A stretch of 64,000 nt of DNA from Myxococcales bacterium (GCA_016720595.1 JADKKI010000015.1:62001-126000); one strand, 5' to 3'. Positions 9,873 to 20,811 are shown, counted from the first letter of the stretch. Numbers and translations are program-made. The notes: generated by a model not told the origin, from the sequence alone.

Positions 9873-9878
9873 TGGGCC

Positions 9879-11530
9879 GTGGGTGCGACGCGTCAAAGCC
9901 GCGCCGGGATACCGATCTCGGTCAAGCTGATCCTCGCGACCTCGCTCGTGGTGGCGGCGGCTGTCGGCACGTCCACGTGGTTCGGCCAGAAGTCGATCGC
10001 CGAGCTGACCGACACCCAGATCACGGTGCGTCGCCAGAGCGGCGAGCACTCGATCATTCGCGAGTCCGAGCTCGTGGTCCAGGCGGTCGCCACCGGCGTG
10101 GCCTTGCCGCTGGCCAACAGCCAGTACGCCGACCTCCAGCCGCTGCTCGACGCCGCGATCCAGGAGGACAAGCGGAGCGGCGACAACCGCGTGCAGTGGC
10201 TGGTGGTCACCGATGCCACCGGCGCCGTGGTCGCGCAGACCGCGGGAGCCCCACCCAAGGACAAGGTCGCCGAGCTCGAGCGACGCCTCGCCGATGGGAT
10301 CAAGAGTGGTGACGTGGTCCACGCCCAGGCGGGCGCGCCCACCGATTGGGTCTACGGCGCACCGGTCAAGCTCGGTGGGAATGCGCTCGGCGCGCTGCGG
10401 ATCGGCGTCTCGACCGCGGGCCTCGCCAAGGAGCTGCAGACCTCGCTCGCGGAGTCCGAGGAGCGCGCCGCGGCCTCGCGGGTGCGCGTGCTGCTGGTGT
10501 CGTTGGTGGTGCTGATGATCGGCATCGTGCTCGCGGCGCTGCAGGGCGTGCAGCTCGCACGGCCGATCAAGGCGCTGACGCAGCAGGCGGCCCGGATCGC
10601 CGGGGGTGACCTCCGCGCGCTGTGCCCGAGAACCGGCGCGACGAGCTCGGTGTCCTCGCGCGGACGTTCAACAAGATGGCCGACGAGATCCGCCACCTGC
10701 TCGTCGAGCAGGCCCAGAAGGCCTCGCTCGAGAAGGAGATGTCGCTCGCGCGGCAGGTCCAGCAAGCGATGCTCCCGCCGCAGACGCTCGACCAGCACGG
10801 CAACCTCAAGGTCGTCGGGTACTGCATGCCCGCCTCGAGCTGCGGTGGCGACTGGTGGACGTATCGCAAGCTGTCGAACGGACGGATGCTGCTGGTGGTC
10901 GGCGACGCGACCGGCCACGGCATCCACTCGGCGATGATCGCGGCGACCGCGCGCGGCGCTGTCGAAGCGCTCTCGGGGATCGACGAGCGGCTGCTCACGC
11001 CCGAGCAGGTGCTCCGCGCGATCGATTCGGCGATCCGCCAGGTCGGCGATCACAACGTGATGATGACCGCGTTCGCCGCGGTGTTCGATTCGTCCAACGG
11101 CATCCTCCACTATGCGAACGCCGGGCAGAACTTCCCGTACGTGATCAAGCTCGGCGCCACGCGGCTGCTCGAGGACGCGAGCATCATCGCCGCCAGCGGC
11201 AACCCGCTCGGAGATCGCAGCATCGCCGTGGAGATCCGCCGCGGCTCGCTCCAGATGCGGCCGGGCGATCTGTTCGTGTGCTTCACCGATGGCGTGGTCG
11301 AGCGAGCGAACCCGGCGGGCAAGCTGTTCGGCGATCGCCGGCTGCGCAACACGCTGACCGGGCAGCCGCTGCCGGACTCCGATGCCCTGGTCACGCTGCG
11401 CGACCGCCTGGTCACCACCCTCGAGACCTACGGCGAGGGCTCCGCGGCCGAGGACGACCTCACGTTCGTGCTGTGCCAGTTCGATCCACCGGTGAGCCGC
11501 CCGCAGGTCGCAGGGCGCGGAGCTGCATGA
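9879..11530 (+). CDS. Membrane-bound SpoIIE-type serine phosphatase with HAMP domain (frameshifted)
   Basis: Start chosen at GTG 9879, which places a membrane helix (ISVKLILATSLVVAAAVG) at residues 12-32. An extracytoplasmic sensor region runs to about 200, a second helix (LLVSLVVLMIGIVLAAL) follows, then HAMP and a PP2C/SpoIIE phosphatase. Metal-site Asp motifs are CGGDWW, GDATGHG, FTDGVVE and EDDLT. Such enzymes dephosphorylate anti-sigma-antagonist-type proteins in partner-switching pathways; no partner lies nearby. One base is missing near 10617-10625 inside HAMP: the first frame reads 9879 to about 10620, the second 10622-11530, and adding one base restores DLRA...VPENRRDELG. Likely a sequencing error. 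First gene of an operon with two TonB receptors, so it may report on their substrate. Confidence 0.85.
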
Positions 11531-13656
11531 CAGGTCTCGTGCGACGAGCGTTCGTGCTCGCCGTCGGGTTCGCCACCGTCCTTGCTCCGGGTCCCGCCCG
11601 TGCCGACGGGCCCGTGGTCGATGTCGCAGACCTGCCCCCACTGCCGCCGGCCGAGGATGCGCCCTCGAGCTCCGCGACGGTGCTCGCCGCCGCGACCGCG
11701 GAGGAGGATGTCGTCGTCGGTGCCGCCAAGCGCGAGCAGAGCCTCGGCAACGTGGCCTCGGCCGTCACGGTGATCACGGCCGATCGGATCCGCCGCTTCG
11801 GCTATCGCACCGTCGCCGAGGCGCTCGCGGGCGTCGCCGGCGTGTACATCCAGGACACCCGGCTGACCAGCTCCGTGGGGATCCGCGGCCTCCTGATCCC
11901 GGGCGGGTTCAACAGCCGTGTCCTCGTGCTCGTCGATGGCGCGACGGTCAACGAGGCGTGGGGCGCGTTCGGCGGCGTCGGCTTCGATGGCCTGGTCTCG
12001 ATCGATGACATCGCGCGCATCGAGGTGATCCGCGGTCCGGTCGGTGCGGTGTACGGCACCAACGCGTTCTTCGCGATCCTCAACATCGTGACGCGCGGTG
12101 CGCTCGAGGGCTCCAAGGCGTGGGGACGGATCGGGATCAACTCGATCAACGGCGCGGTCGGCACCGCCGGGTTCGCGCAGGGCGGAGTCAACCAGCAGAT
12201 CCGGGGCTCGGTGCTCGTGATGAGCCGGATCGGCGAGTCGTCGACGATCCCCGCGATCAGCTCGTCTCCGCTCGAGGGCGACGGCGCGAACACCGTGATC
12301 GCCGCCGTGGTCGGCACGCACGGTGGCAGCTTCGGTCAGGTCCGCGCCTATCGCAGCAAGCGCGATTCGCCGTTCGCGCCGTACGACAGCGATCCCGTGA
12401 ACGATCCAGCGTACTCGCTGTTCAACTACCAGCTGCTCGTCGAGGGCGGCCACACGCGCGAGCTGTCCAAGCGGCTGTCAGCCTCGGGACGTGGGTACCT
12501 GAACCTCTATCGCTACGCCGATCGCATCTACAACACGTCCGACGTGTTCCTCGACTACGGCGATGCCAAGACGATCGGCGCCGAGGTCCGCGGTCGATAC
12601 GAGCTGCGGGCCGATGGCAAGCTCGGGATCACGGCCGGCGTCGAGGCGAACTACAACATCACCAAGAGCCGCGCCTTCACCGACGGCATGGAGGCCAGCG
12701 GCGTGGTGGTGCCGCTCGACTTCGACACCGAGGGTGTCTACTCCGAGCTCGATGGCCAACCGACCGCGTGGCTCGGCTTCACCGGCGGGCTCCGGTTCGA
12801 TCGTCGCCACATCCCCTCGAACGGCCTTCCCGCCAGCGATCCCGACGTCCGGGAGGCGAAGACCACGACGCGCCTCTCGCCGCGGGCTGCCGTGTTCCTC
12901 GCGAAGAAGGAGGAGTACGGCGCGAAGCTCCTGTACGCGGAGGGCTTCCGCAACCCGAGCGCGTTCGAGGGCTACTTCAAGGACGACGTCGACTTCTCCG
13001 CGAACCCCAACATCCGGCCCGAGACGATCCGGAGCTTCGAGGCCGTGCTGTGGGCGCGGCCGGCGATCGGGCTGTCGACCCGGCTCTCGGGGTTCTACTG
13101 GGATGCCCGCGATGTGGTCGAGCAGCTGCCAGATCCGATGAACCCGGCGAGGCTGCAGTTCCAGAACGTCGGGCGCTACATCAGCCAGGGCGTCGAGGTC
13201 GAGGCGACCTATCGCAACAGCGCGGGCTGGTACGGGTTCGGTGGCGCGACGCTCGCGCGCGTGGGCAGCGGCAGCACGGGCGGTAAGGTCGCGTTCGGCG
13301 ACGTCGTGGACGCGCCGGCGGTGACGGCGACGGCGGGCGCCTCGACGCCGAAGCTGTTCGATCGCGCGCATCTGTCCGGAGAGCTCGTGTTCCTGAGCTC
13401 GCGCCACACGCGCCCCGACGACACCGGGACCCCGCTGACCTCCAAGGCGTGGGCGAGCGTCGACCTCACCGTCTACGTCCCTGACGTCCGGGGCTTCGAT
13501 CTAACGGCGGGCGTGCGGAACCTGATCGGCCGCCGCGACGAGATCCCGGCGCCGGGCGACTACGACCGGTTCCCCGATCCGGCGACGACGATCACGGTGC
13601 CGAAGATCCCTGGCGAGGGCAGGGAGTTCTTCATCAAGGTGGGGTATTCGCACTAG
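11527..13656 (+). CDS. TonB-dependent outer-membrane receptor, copy 1
   Basis: The ATG overlaps the phosphatase stop (ATGA), so translation is coupled. A signal peptide (ending APGPARA, residue 26) is followed by an Asp/Pro-rich segment, then the plug domain: VVVGAAKREQSLGNVASAV, VRGL-type loop SSVGIRGL, IEVIRGP and YGTNAF. The rest is a 22-strand barrel ending FFIKVGYSH; the last residues are less aromatic than usual. Length 709 is typical. These receptors import scarce large nutrients such as siderophores, vitamins or glycans using TonB energy. VVVGAAKRE may include a TonB box-like stretch near the N-terminus, not certain. Ligand unknown. It is about 60% similar by eye to the next gene. Confidence 0.92.
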   Translation: MTGLVRRAFVLAVGFATVLAPGPARADGPVVDVADLPPLPPAEDAPSSSATVLAAATAEEDVVVGAAKREQSLGNVASAVTVITADRIRRFGYRTVAEALAGVAGVYIQDTRLTSSVGIRGLLIPGGFNSRVLVLVDGATVNEAWGAFGGVGFDGLVSIDDIARIEVIRGPVGAVYGTNAFFAILNIVTRGALEGSKAWGRIGINSINGAVGTAGFAQGGVNQQIRGSVLVMSRIGESSTIPAISSSPLEGDGANTVIAAVVGTHGGSFGQVRAYRSKRDSPFAPYDSDPVNDPAYSLFNYQLLVEGGHTRELSKRLSASGRGYLNLYRYADRIYNTSDVFLDYGDAKTIGAEVRGRYELRADGKLGITAGVEANYNITKSRAFTDGMEASGVVVPLDFDTEGVYSELDGQPTAWLGFTGGLRFDRRHIPSNGLPASDPDVREAKTTTRLSPRAAVFLAKKEEYGAKLLYAEGFRNPSAFEGYFKDDVDFSANPNIRPETIRSFEAVLWARPAIGLSTRLSGFYWDARDVVEQLPDPMNPARLQFQNVGRYISQGVEVEATYRNSAGWYGFGGATLARVGSGSTGGKVAFGDVVDAPAVTATAGASTPKLFDRAHLSGELVFLSSRHTRPDDTGTPLTSKAWASVDLTVYVPDVRGFDLTAGVRNLIGRRDEIPAPGDYDRFPDPATTITVPKIPGEGREFFIKVGYSH

Positions 13657-13660
13657 GAGC

Positions 13661-15720
13661 CTGATCGCGGTCACGCTCTTCCTCGGCGTCGGTGCGGCAC
13701 ACGCAGATGGCCCGGGTGTGGAGGTCGATGATCTGCCGCCGCTGCCCGCGGCCGAGGATGCGCCGTCGAGCTCCGCGACGGTGCTCGCGGCGGCGTCCGC
13801 GGAGGAGGATGTGGTGGTCGGCGCCGCGAAGCGCGAGCAGAGCCTGGGGAACGTGGCCTCGGCGGTCACCGTGATCTCCGGCGACCGGATCCGGCGGTTC
13901 GGTTACCGCACGATCGGCGAAGCCGTCGCGAGCGTGGCCGGCGTGTACCTCGTCGACAATCGCCTGAGCTACTCGGTCGGCGTGCGCGGGCTCCAGATCC
14001 CGGGCGACTTCAACACGCGACTGCTCGTCCTCGTGGATGGCGCGAGCATCAACGAGGCGTGGGGCGCGTTCGCCGGGCTGGGGTTCGATGCGATCGTCTC
14101 CGTCGAGGACATCGCCCGCATCGAGGTGATCCGCGGCCCGGTGTCGTCGGTCTACGGCACCAACGCGTTCTTCGGGATCATCAACATCGTCACCCGCAGC
14201 GCCTCGGAGACCCCGCGGGCCTGGGCGCGTGCCGCGCTGAACTCGATCCAGGGCGTGGTCACGAGCACGGGCTTCGCGGTCGGCGGCCTGCACCAGCAAG
14301 TTCGCGGCTCGATCCACTTCGCCAACCGGATCGGCGAGACGCTCGCGGCCGCGATCCCCGACGGCCAGCGTCTGACGTCGGATGGCTCGCGCTCGTTCAT
14401 CGCCGGCATGGTCGCCTCCTCGGGCGGGAGCTTCGCGCAGGTCCGCGCGTCCCACTACAGCCGCGAATCGCCGTTCGCGCCGTACGACGTCAATCCGCTG
14501 ATCAAGCCGTACGAGCAGTGGGATACCCAGCTCCTCGTCGAGGGCGGCCACACGCGCGAGGTGTCCAAGCGCCTCACGGTGGCGGGCCGCGTGTACACGA
14601 ACCTCTACAAGTTCAGCGATACCTCGCCGCCCTACGAGCCCACCACCGGCTATGCGCTCGACACCACCGGCGAAGCGCAGGTGTTCGGAGGCGAGGTGCG
14701 CGGGCGCTACGAGCTGGTGGTCCCCGATCGGCTCGGCGTCACCGCGGGGACCGAGGCGAGCTATGACCGCACCCGGTCGACGGCGACCTCGGTGGGCGAT
14801 CCCAGCTCCCCGCCGAGGACGATCCCGCGGATCTACAACCTCGAGGGCGTGTACAGCGAGGTCGATGGCCAGCCGCTGCCGTGGCTCGGCTTCACCGGCG
14901 GCCTGCGGTTCGATCGCAACTCGAAGCTCGAAGACCGGCTCAGCCCGCGTGCGGCGCTGTTCGTGGCCGAGCCCGAGGAGTACGGGCTGAAGCTCCTCTA
15001 CGCCGAGGGGTTCCGCAACGCGAGCGCCTTCGAGGGCTCGTTCGAGGACGGCTCGGACTTCGTCGCGAATCCGAACATCAAGGCGGAGACGATCCGGAGC
15101 TTCGAGACGGTGGTGTGGGCCAAGCCGGCGCCCGGCCTCTCGGCGCGGATCTCGGGCTTCTACTGGGACGCCAGCCGGATCATCGAGACCGCCCCGGACG
15201 ATGTCGACCCGACCAAGCTGCAGTTCCAGAACGTGACCCGCTACGTCTCGTCAGGTGCCGAGGCCGAGGTCTCGTTCCGCAATCGCGATGGCTGGTACGC
15301 GTTCGGCGGCGCGGCGTACACGCACGTCGGCACCGAGGACGCCACGGGGAGCGTGGTCTACGGGACGGTCCCGAATGCGCCCGCGATCACGGCGAGTGGT
15401 GGGATCTCCACGCCGCGGCTGTGGGGGAAGGCGCATGTCTCCGCCGAGGCGATCGTGCTCGGCCCGCGACCGACGCGGCCCGACGGCAATGGCGACCCCT
15501 CACCGCGATCACCTGCGTGGGTGGGCGCGAACCTGACGATCTACGTTCCGGACGTCCGCGGCTTCGACGTGACCGCGGGAGCGCGCAACCTGATCGGCAC
15601 ACGCGACCAGATCCCCGCCCCCGGCGACTACGACCGCGCCATGCCCGATGTGCTCACCGTGCCTCGTGTCCCCGGCGAAGGGAGAGAGCTCTATGTCAAG
15701 GTTGGCTATGCGTACTGGGG
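13661..15720 (+). CDS. TonB-dependent outer-membrane receptor, copy 2 (both ends uncertain)
   Basis: A paralogue of the preceding gene with the same order: signal peptide ending GVGAAHA, LPPLPAAEDAP, plug with VVVGAAKREQSLGN, IEVIRGP and YGTNAF, and a barrel ending LYVKVGYAY near 15715. No ATG, GTG or TTG precedes the signal peptide in frame; CTG 13661 is the only near-cognate candidate (the first GTG, 13718, would cut the signal peptide off). A base error at the start is possible. At the 3' end, where copy 1 has its stop, this frame reads TAC TGG and runs into poly-G, so the stop is probably miscalled. Tandem duplication explains the pair; sequence divergence suggests different ligands. Confidence 0.85.
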
Positions 15721-16180
<460 letters not shown>

Positions 16181-18592
16181 GGTACGTGGCTCAGGTGGCT
16201 GCTCGCAGCCGTGCTGGCGGTCGCGGGCGTCGCGAGCCTGCCGGCCCCAGCGCACGCGCAACGCCCCAACCAAGGCGAAGACGAGAGCGCGGCCCTGGTC
16301 GGGGAAGGGCGCGCGGCGCTCAAGAAGGGTGCGCTCGACGATGCGGCGAAGGCGCTCGATCAGGCGATCGCGCTGAACCCGCGACGTGTCGAGGCGTACG
16401 TGCTGCGGTCCGCGGTGTACGCGGCACGCAAGGAGTACAAGCAGGGCATCGAGCTGATGCGGCGTGCGCAGGTGCTCGCGCCCAACGACGAGGAGGTGCT
16501 GACCGCACTCGGTTCGCAGCTCGTCCTCGCCGGCGACGGCACCGCCGGCGTGCCGATCCTGCAGCAGGTCACGAAGAAGAACCCCGATCGCTACGATGCG
16601 CAGCTGCTCCTCGGCCACTTCTGGCACGACACGGGGAAGTGGCCGGATGCGATCACGGCGTTCGAGGCGTACTTCGCGCACCGGCCCGCGGCGCTCGAGA
16701 AGGAGGACGGTCGGCACCAGGTGGATCTCGCCGATGCGTACCTTCGCTACCGCCAGCCCGCGAAGGCGCTGACCTTGTTCAAGCGCGCGGCCGAGACCCG
16801 GCGTACGGATCTGCGCGCGCGGATCGGCGTGGCCTGGGCGACCGCGGCGATCGATTGCAAGCGCGCCCGCTCGCTGATCCGCGAGCTCGAGCCGTTCGCC
16901 GATACGCACCCCGAGGTGTGGCTCGTCGATGGGCAGTGCGCGCTCGCCCTCGGCGACACCACCTCGGCGCTCGAGCGCGGACGTCGCTACCTCGAGAAGG
17001 CGCCGAACGGCAGCGCCGCCGGGCACGCGCTCGTTGGCGAGGCGCATGCCACACGCGGAAACCTGCCGGAGGCGCGCAAGGAGCTCGAGACTGCGATGAA
17101 GCTGGAGCCCGCGCGCCGCCGCTGGTCGGTGCGGTTCGCATACGTGCTGCGGCGGGCGAACGAGCCCAAGGGTGCGCTCGCGGTGCTCGAGAAGCTCGGT
17201 CCCCCGCCTACGCCGGGCATCGATCCGGACTGGTGGGCCGAGCTCGGCGAGGCGCTGCTCGCGAACAACGATGCGGCGGCCGCGGCGCAGCGGTTGATGC
17301 CGATCGTCGGCGAGCTCCCCGGCGATGCCACGATCCGGACGATCGCCGGTGCCGCCCAGCTCGGCTCGGGGCAGGCCGACGCCGCGATCAAGACGCTCGG
17401 CGACGCGGAGGCCATCATCAGCCTGCCGCGCTCGCGCAAGCTGCTCGTCGATGCGCTGACCACCGTCGCGGCAGCCAAGCTCACGGCCAACGACGCGGCC
17501 GGGGCCGAGCCGCTCCTGGCGCGCGCGGATCAGCTCGAGGGCACGCCACTGGTGTGGCGGAACCTCGGCGTGGCCCGGCTCGCTCTCGGGAAGCCCTCGG
17601 ATGCGGTGATCGTGCTCGACAAGGCGATCAAGAGCGATCCGAGCGGGATCTCACTGATGCTCGCGGCGCGGGCGCACGCCCTCGCGGGCGATCTCACCGG
17701 TGCGCGCCCCCTCTACGAGAAGGCGCTCGCCACCGAGAAGGACGGCGCGATCGAGGTCGCCATCGACTGGGCCGCGTCGGAGGTCAACGGTGGAGATCCG
17801 CTGCTCGCCGTCGCCGCCCTCGAGAAGACCGCGGGTGCCGCCAAGTCCGGTGCGCTCGCACAGCGGCACAAGGCCGCGCTGGCCGTGGCTCGGCACGCCG
17901 CGGGGATCGCCGCGCTCAAGGCCGGCAACGGTGCCAAGGCCGTGGAGCTGTTGCGCGCGTCGTCGGCCGCCGATCCGGCGCTCTCCACGCGGTGTGATCT
18001 CGCGCTCGCCGCCGTGGTCGTGGGCGAGCAGGGTGCTGCGCTCGCGGCGTTGAAGGCGGTCAGCGGCCAGAGCTGCCCGTTCCCGCCACCCGCAGATACG
18101 CAGGCCGCGCCGATCCTCAGCGCGTTCACCGAGGGTCGTAACGCCAAGCGCGCGAGCAAGGCGCTCGATCGGCTGACCGCGCTCGCGGGCAAGTCGAGTG
18201 GGCCCGCCGCGGTGCTGCTCAATACGGCGATCCGCGTGGTCGCCCTCGAAGCCGCGCAGGACGCGTATCGCTCGGGGCAGATGGCGCAGGCGCGCAAGTA
18301 CCTGACCGCTGCGCGTACGTCGAACTCGCGGGTCGGCATCGACGAGCTAGCGCACAACCTCGCCGTCCTCGATCTCGCCGATGGCAACCTGGACTCGGCG
18401 ATCGCGCAGCTCGATCGCGTGTCGGGAAAGCTCCCCGAAGCGCTGGTCAACCTCGGCATCGCGTACGAGCGCAAGGGCGATCCGGTGAAGGCGCTCGATG
18501 CGTGGCGCCGCGCTCGCAAGGCAGGCGTGCGGTTCGCGCCGCTCGCGGACTGGATCGAGGCCAAGGAGCGGATCTATGGGGAGGCGCCATGA
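16181..18592 (+). CDS. Exported tetratricopeptide-repeat protein (start lost in poly-G)
   Basis: The frame enters from poly-G; readable sequence starts with a signal-peptide core (LLAAVLAVAGVASLPAPAHA), so only the first few residues are missing. The mature part of about 780 residues is an array of tetratricopeptide repeats: AAKALDQAIALNPRRVEAYV, then repeated ALxxAxxLxP units to the C-terminus (VNLGIAYERKGDPVKAL). TPR arrays are protein-binding scaffolds. In the operon it follows two TonB receptors and overlaps the next gene by ATGA, suggesting a periplasmic partner of the receptors or the binding protein. No catalytic motif is seen. An apparent single frame joining it to the receptor is a product of the poly-G tract, not a real fusion. 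Confidence 0.82.
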   Translation, partial: GTWLRWLLAAVLAVAGVASLPAPAHAQRPNQGEDESAALVGEGRAALKKGALDDAAKALDQAIALNPRRVEAYVLRSAVYAARKEYKQGIELMRRAQVLAPNDEEVLTALGSQLVLAGDGTAGVPILQQVTKKNPDRYDAQLLLGHFWHDTGKWPDAITAFEAYFAHRPAALEKEDGRHQVDLADAYLRYRQPAKALTLFKRAAETRRTDLRARIGVAWATAAIDCKRARSLIRELEPFADTHPEVWLVDGQCALALGDTTSALERGRRYLEKAPNGSAAGHALVGEAHATRGNLPEARKELETAMKLEPARRRWSVRFAYVLRRANEPKGALAVLEKLGPPPTPGIDPDWWAELGEALLANNDAAAAAQRLMPIVGELPGDATIRTIAGAAQLGSGQADAAIKTLGDAEAIISLPRSRKLLVDALTTVAAAKLTANDAAGAEPLLARADQLEGTPLVWRNLGVARLALGKPSDAVIVLDKAIKSDPSGISLMLAARAHALAGDLTGARPLYEKALATEKDGAIEVAIDWAASEVNGGDPLLAVAALEKTAGAAKSGALAQRHKAALAVARHAAGIAALKAGNGAKAVELLRASSAADPALSTRCDLALAAVVVGEQGAALAALKAVSGQSCPFPPPADTQAAPILSAFTEGRNAKRASKALDRLTALAGKSSGPAAVLLNTAIRVVALEAAQDAYRSGQMAQARKYLTAARTSNSRVGIDELAHNLAVLDLADGNLDSAIAQLDRVSGKLPEALVNLGIAYERKGDPVKALDAWRRARKAGVRFAPLADWIEAKERIYGEAP

Positions 18593-19479
18593 GCCGCTTC
18601 CTCGTCACGGCCATGCTGGTACTCGCGCTGGCCAGCGGTGCGCGCGCGGACACCATCACCGTGGGCGTCTATGCGCCGAGCGAGCCGTTCCCGTCGACGG
18701 CCGCGCGCGTCGAGCTCGCGAAGCGACTCGGCGACCATCTCGGCACCGCGCTCGGCGGCACGGGCGTGGGCCGCGTCTACGCCCGCGCGGGTGACTTCTC
18801 CTCGGCCGTCAAGAAGGGCGAGGTCACGGTGGCCGTCGTCGATGCCACCTACCTGGCAGGAGCGGGCGGTGGGTACACCGTGATCGCCGCGGCCACCCGC
18901 GCGGGAGATGCCACGCACAGCTGGCAGCTCGTGGCCCGCGGTGCGGACAAGATCGGCCAGCTCAAGGGCAAGCGCGTGCTCGTCCCCTCGGTCGGAGGCC
19001 GCGAGGGCGAGTTCGTCCTCAACGTCCTGTTCGGCGGCGAGGTGGGCAAGGACTTCTTCGGGAAGATCGAGGCCGCACCGGACACCGCGTCGACGCTCGC
19101 CGCGCTCGGGCTCGGAAAGGCCGACGCCGCCGTGGTGCCGGCGAGCGTGGAGCTCCCGGGCGGGGTCACCACCGTGCTCGCGCTGCCGCAGCTCTCGGGC
19201 CCGGTGCTCGTGGCCTATGGGTCGGTGACCGCGGCGCAGCGGCAGGCGCTCGCCGCCGCAGCGCTCGCGTTCAAGGGGGATGGCACGATCGGTGGCTTCA
19301 AGGGGGCGGACGGCGATGCGGTGAAGTCGATCGCGCGGCGGTTCTCCGTCCCGGTCAAGCGCGGTCCCCACGCGGTGCCCGCGGTGCGCGTGGTCGTCGG
19401 TGATCTCGTGGAGGGGCGGACGTTCACGATCGAGCGGACGCCGGCGACGGCCTTCGCGCTCGCCCCGTCGACGCGGTAA
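18589..19479 (+). CDS. PhnD-like periplasmic substrate-binding protein
   Basis: ATG 18589 overlaps the TPR stop (ATGA) and has GGGGAGG four bases before it. It starts with a signal peptide (ending GARA, residue 19). The mature domain begins TITVGVYAPSEP and has KKGEVTVAVVDATY, LKGKRVLVPSVGG and LGLGKADAAVVPAS, the layout of phosphate/phosphonate-type (PhnD, type 2 periplasmic) binding proteins of about 300 residues. No ABC permease or ATPase is adjacent, so it may be a sensor or receptor partner rather than a transport component. Last gene of the operon that starts with the SpoIIE phosphatase. Ligand unknown. Confidence 0.8.
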   Translation: MSRFLVTAMLVLALASGARADTITVGVYAPSEPFPSTAARVELAKRLGDHLGTALGGTGVGRVYARAGDFSSAVKKGEVTVAVVDATYLAGAGGGYTVIAAATRAGDATHSWQLVARGADKIGQLKGKRVLVPSVGGREGEFVLNVLFGGEVGKDFFGKIEAAPDTASTLAALGLGKADAAVVPASVELPGGVTTVLALPQLSGPVLVAYGSVTAAQRQALAAAALAFKGDGTIGGFKGADGDAVKSIARRFSVPVKRGPHAVPAVRVVVGDLVEGRTFTIERTPATAFALAPSTR

Positions 19480-19482
19480 GGT
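19477..19482 (+). promoter_or_regulatory. Predicted leaderless -10 of pepQ
   Basis: TAAGGT includes the stop codon of the preceding gene and ends six bases before GTG 19489; TTCGCG at 19453-19458 is a possible -35 with an 18-base spacer. Confidence 0.42.
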
Positions 19483-19488
19483 CGTGGC

Positions 19489-20784
19489 GTGACCTACGCC
19501 GCGACCTACCCCGAGCACCTCGCCTATCTCCAGCGCGGCTACGAGGCAGCGCTCGCGACCCATGGCTTCGATGCGGTGATCCTGTGCAGCGGCGCGGCCA
19601 CCATGAAGAGCCGGTTCGACGACCAGGCGTGGCCGCTCGCACCCACGCCGGCGTACGCGCACTGGTGCCCGCTGCCGGAGCCCGACACGTTCGTCGTGGT
19701 GCGCCCGGGCAAGCGGCCGCAGCTCGTGCGCACGATCGTCGACGACTACTGGGAGACCCCGGCGCCGCCCGAGAGCGATCACTTCTGGGCCGGCTTCGAC
19801 GTGATCGAGGTCAAGCCGGGCCTCGCCGGTGATGCGCTGCCCGGCGGCAGGGTCGCGGTGATCACGCGCGATCAAGGGACGTCGCCGCCCGGCACCGTCA
19901 ATCCCACCGCGCTGATCGCCACGCTCGATCTGTTGCGCACCAAGAAGACCGCGTACGAGATCGCGTGCCTCGCCGCGGCCAGCCGTCGCGCGGCGATCGG
20001 TCACAAGGCCGTCGCCGAGCTGTTCGCAGCTGGCACACCGTCGGAGCTCGAGCTCCACCTCGCGTACCTCCAGGCGTCGGAGCAGGACGATGCGGCCGCG
20101 CCGTACAAGAACATCGTCGCCCTCGGGGCGCACTCGGCGATCCTTCACTACGTGGCGTACCAGCGCGAGAAGGTCTCCGGTGACACCTCGTTCCTGATCG
20201 ATGCCGGCGCGAAGGTCCTTGGCTACGGCAGCGACATCACGCGGACCTACGTGCGCGGCACCGGCAGTGGTGCCACGCGGTTCCGCGAGCTGCTCCAGCA
20301 CATGGACGCCGTGCAGAAGGACCTGTGTCGGCGGATCCGTCCCGGGATGCCGTACGAGGATCTCCACGACGAGGCGCATCGCCTGCTCGCCGTGGCCTTG
20401 CGCGAGCTCGGCATCGGTCGCGGCAGTGCGCAGGAGCTCGTGGAGCGCGGCATCACGCGCGCGCTGTTCCCGCACGGCCTGGGCCACTCGCTCGGCATCA
20501 CGGTGCACGATGCCGGCCTGAAGCCACGCCCGCCGCGCCCCGAGAACAAGTTCCTGCGCAACACGTCGGTGATCGAGGTGGGGCAGGTGTTCACGATCGA
20601 GCCGGGCATCTACGTGATCGATGGGCTGCTCGGCCCGCTGCAGGGCGACGATCGGCGCGACCTGCTCGACTGGTCCGCGATCGCCGACCTTCGCCACTTC
20701 GGCGGGATCCGGATCGAGGACAACGTCGTCGTGGAGACCTCCGGTATCCGCAACCTGACGCGCGAAGCATTCGCGGCCGCCTGA
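19489..20784 (+). CDS. pepQ: Xaa-Pro dipeptidase (prolidase), M24 family
   Basis: The 431-residue protein matches bacterial PepQ along its whole length (usual 440). The N-terminal domain has the PepQ-type opening (YLQRGYEAAL, AHWCPLPEPDTFVVV). The C-terminal pita-bread domain shows the five metal ligands in FLIDAGAKVLGYGSDITRTY (two Asp), FPHGLGHSLG (His), IEPGIYV (Glu) and GGIRIEDNVVV (Glu). It hydrolyses dipeptides with C-terminal proline in the cytoplasm using two Mn ions, and some homologues split organophosphates. GTG start, no ribosome site, consistent with a leaderless transcript. Confidence 0.93.
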   Translation: MTYAATYPEHLAYLQRGYEAALATHGFDAVILCSGAATMKSRFDDQAWPLAPTPAYAHWCPLPEPDTFVVVRPGKRPQLVRTIVDDYWETPAPPESDHFWAGFDVIEVKPGLAGDALPGGRVAVITRDQGTSPPGTVNPTALIATLDLLRTKKTAYEIACLAAASRRAAIGHKAVAELFAAGTPSELELHLAYLQASEQDDAAAPYKNIVALGAHSAILHYVAYQREKVSGDTSFLIDAGAKVLGYGSDITRTYVRGTGSGATRFRELLQHMDAVQKDLCRRIRPGMPYEDLHDEAHRLLAVALRELGIGRGSAQELVERGITRALFPHGLGHSLGITVHDAGLKPRPPRPENKFLRNTSVIEVGQVFTIEPGIYVIDGLLGPLQGDDRRDLLDWSAIADLRHFGGIRIEDNVVVETSGIRNLTREAFAAA

Positions 20785-20796
20785 CCCCAAACGAGG

Positions 20797-20802
20797 TATA
20801 AA
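20797..20802 (+). promoter_or_regulatory. Predicted near-leaderless -10 of the FKBP lipoprotein gene
   Basis: TATAAA ends nine bases before ATG 20812, and no Shine-Dalgarno sequence separates them. No convincing -35 is visible. Confidence 0.45.
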
Positions 20803-20811
20803 CCAGCGGCC

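Noticed and set aside
13661..13720. GTG 13718 as the true start of the second TonB receptor
   Set aside because: It would remove a good signal peptide present in frame just upstream; an upstream non-standard or miscalled start is more likely.
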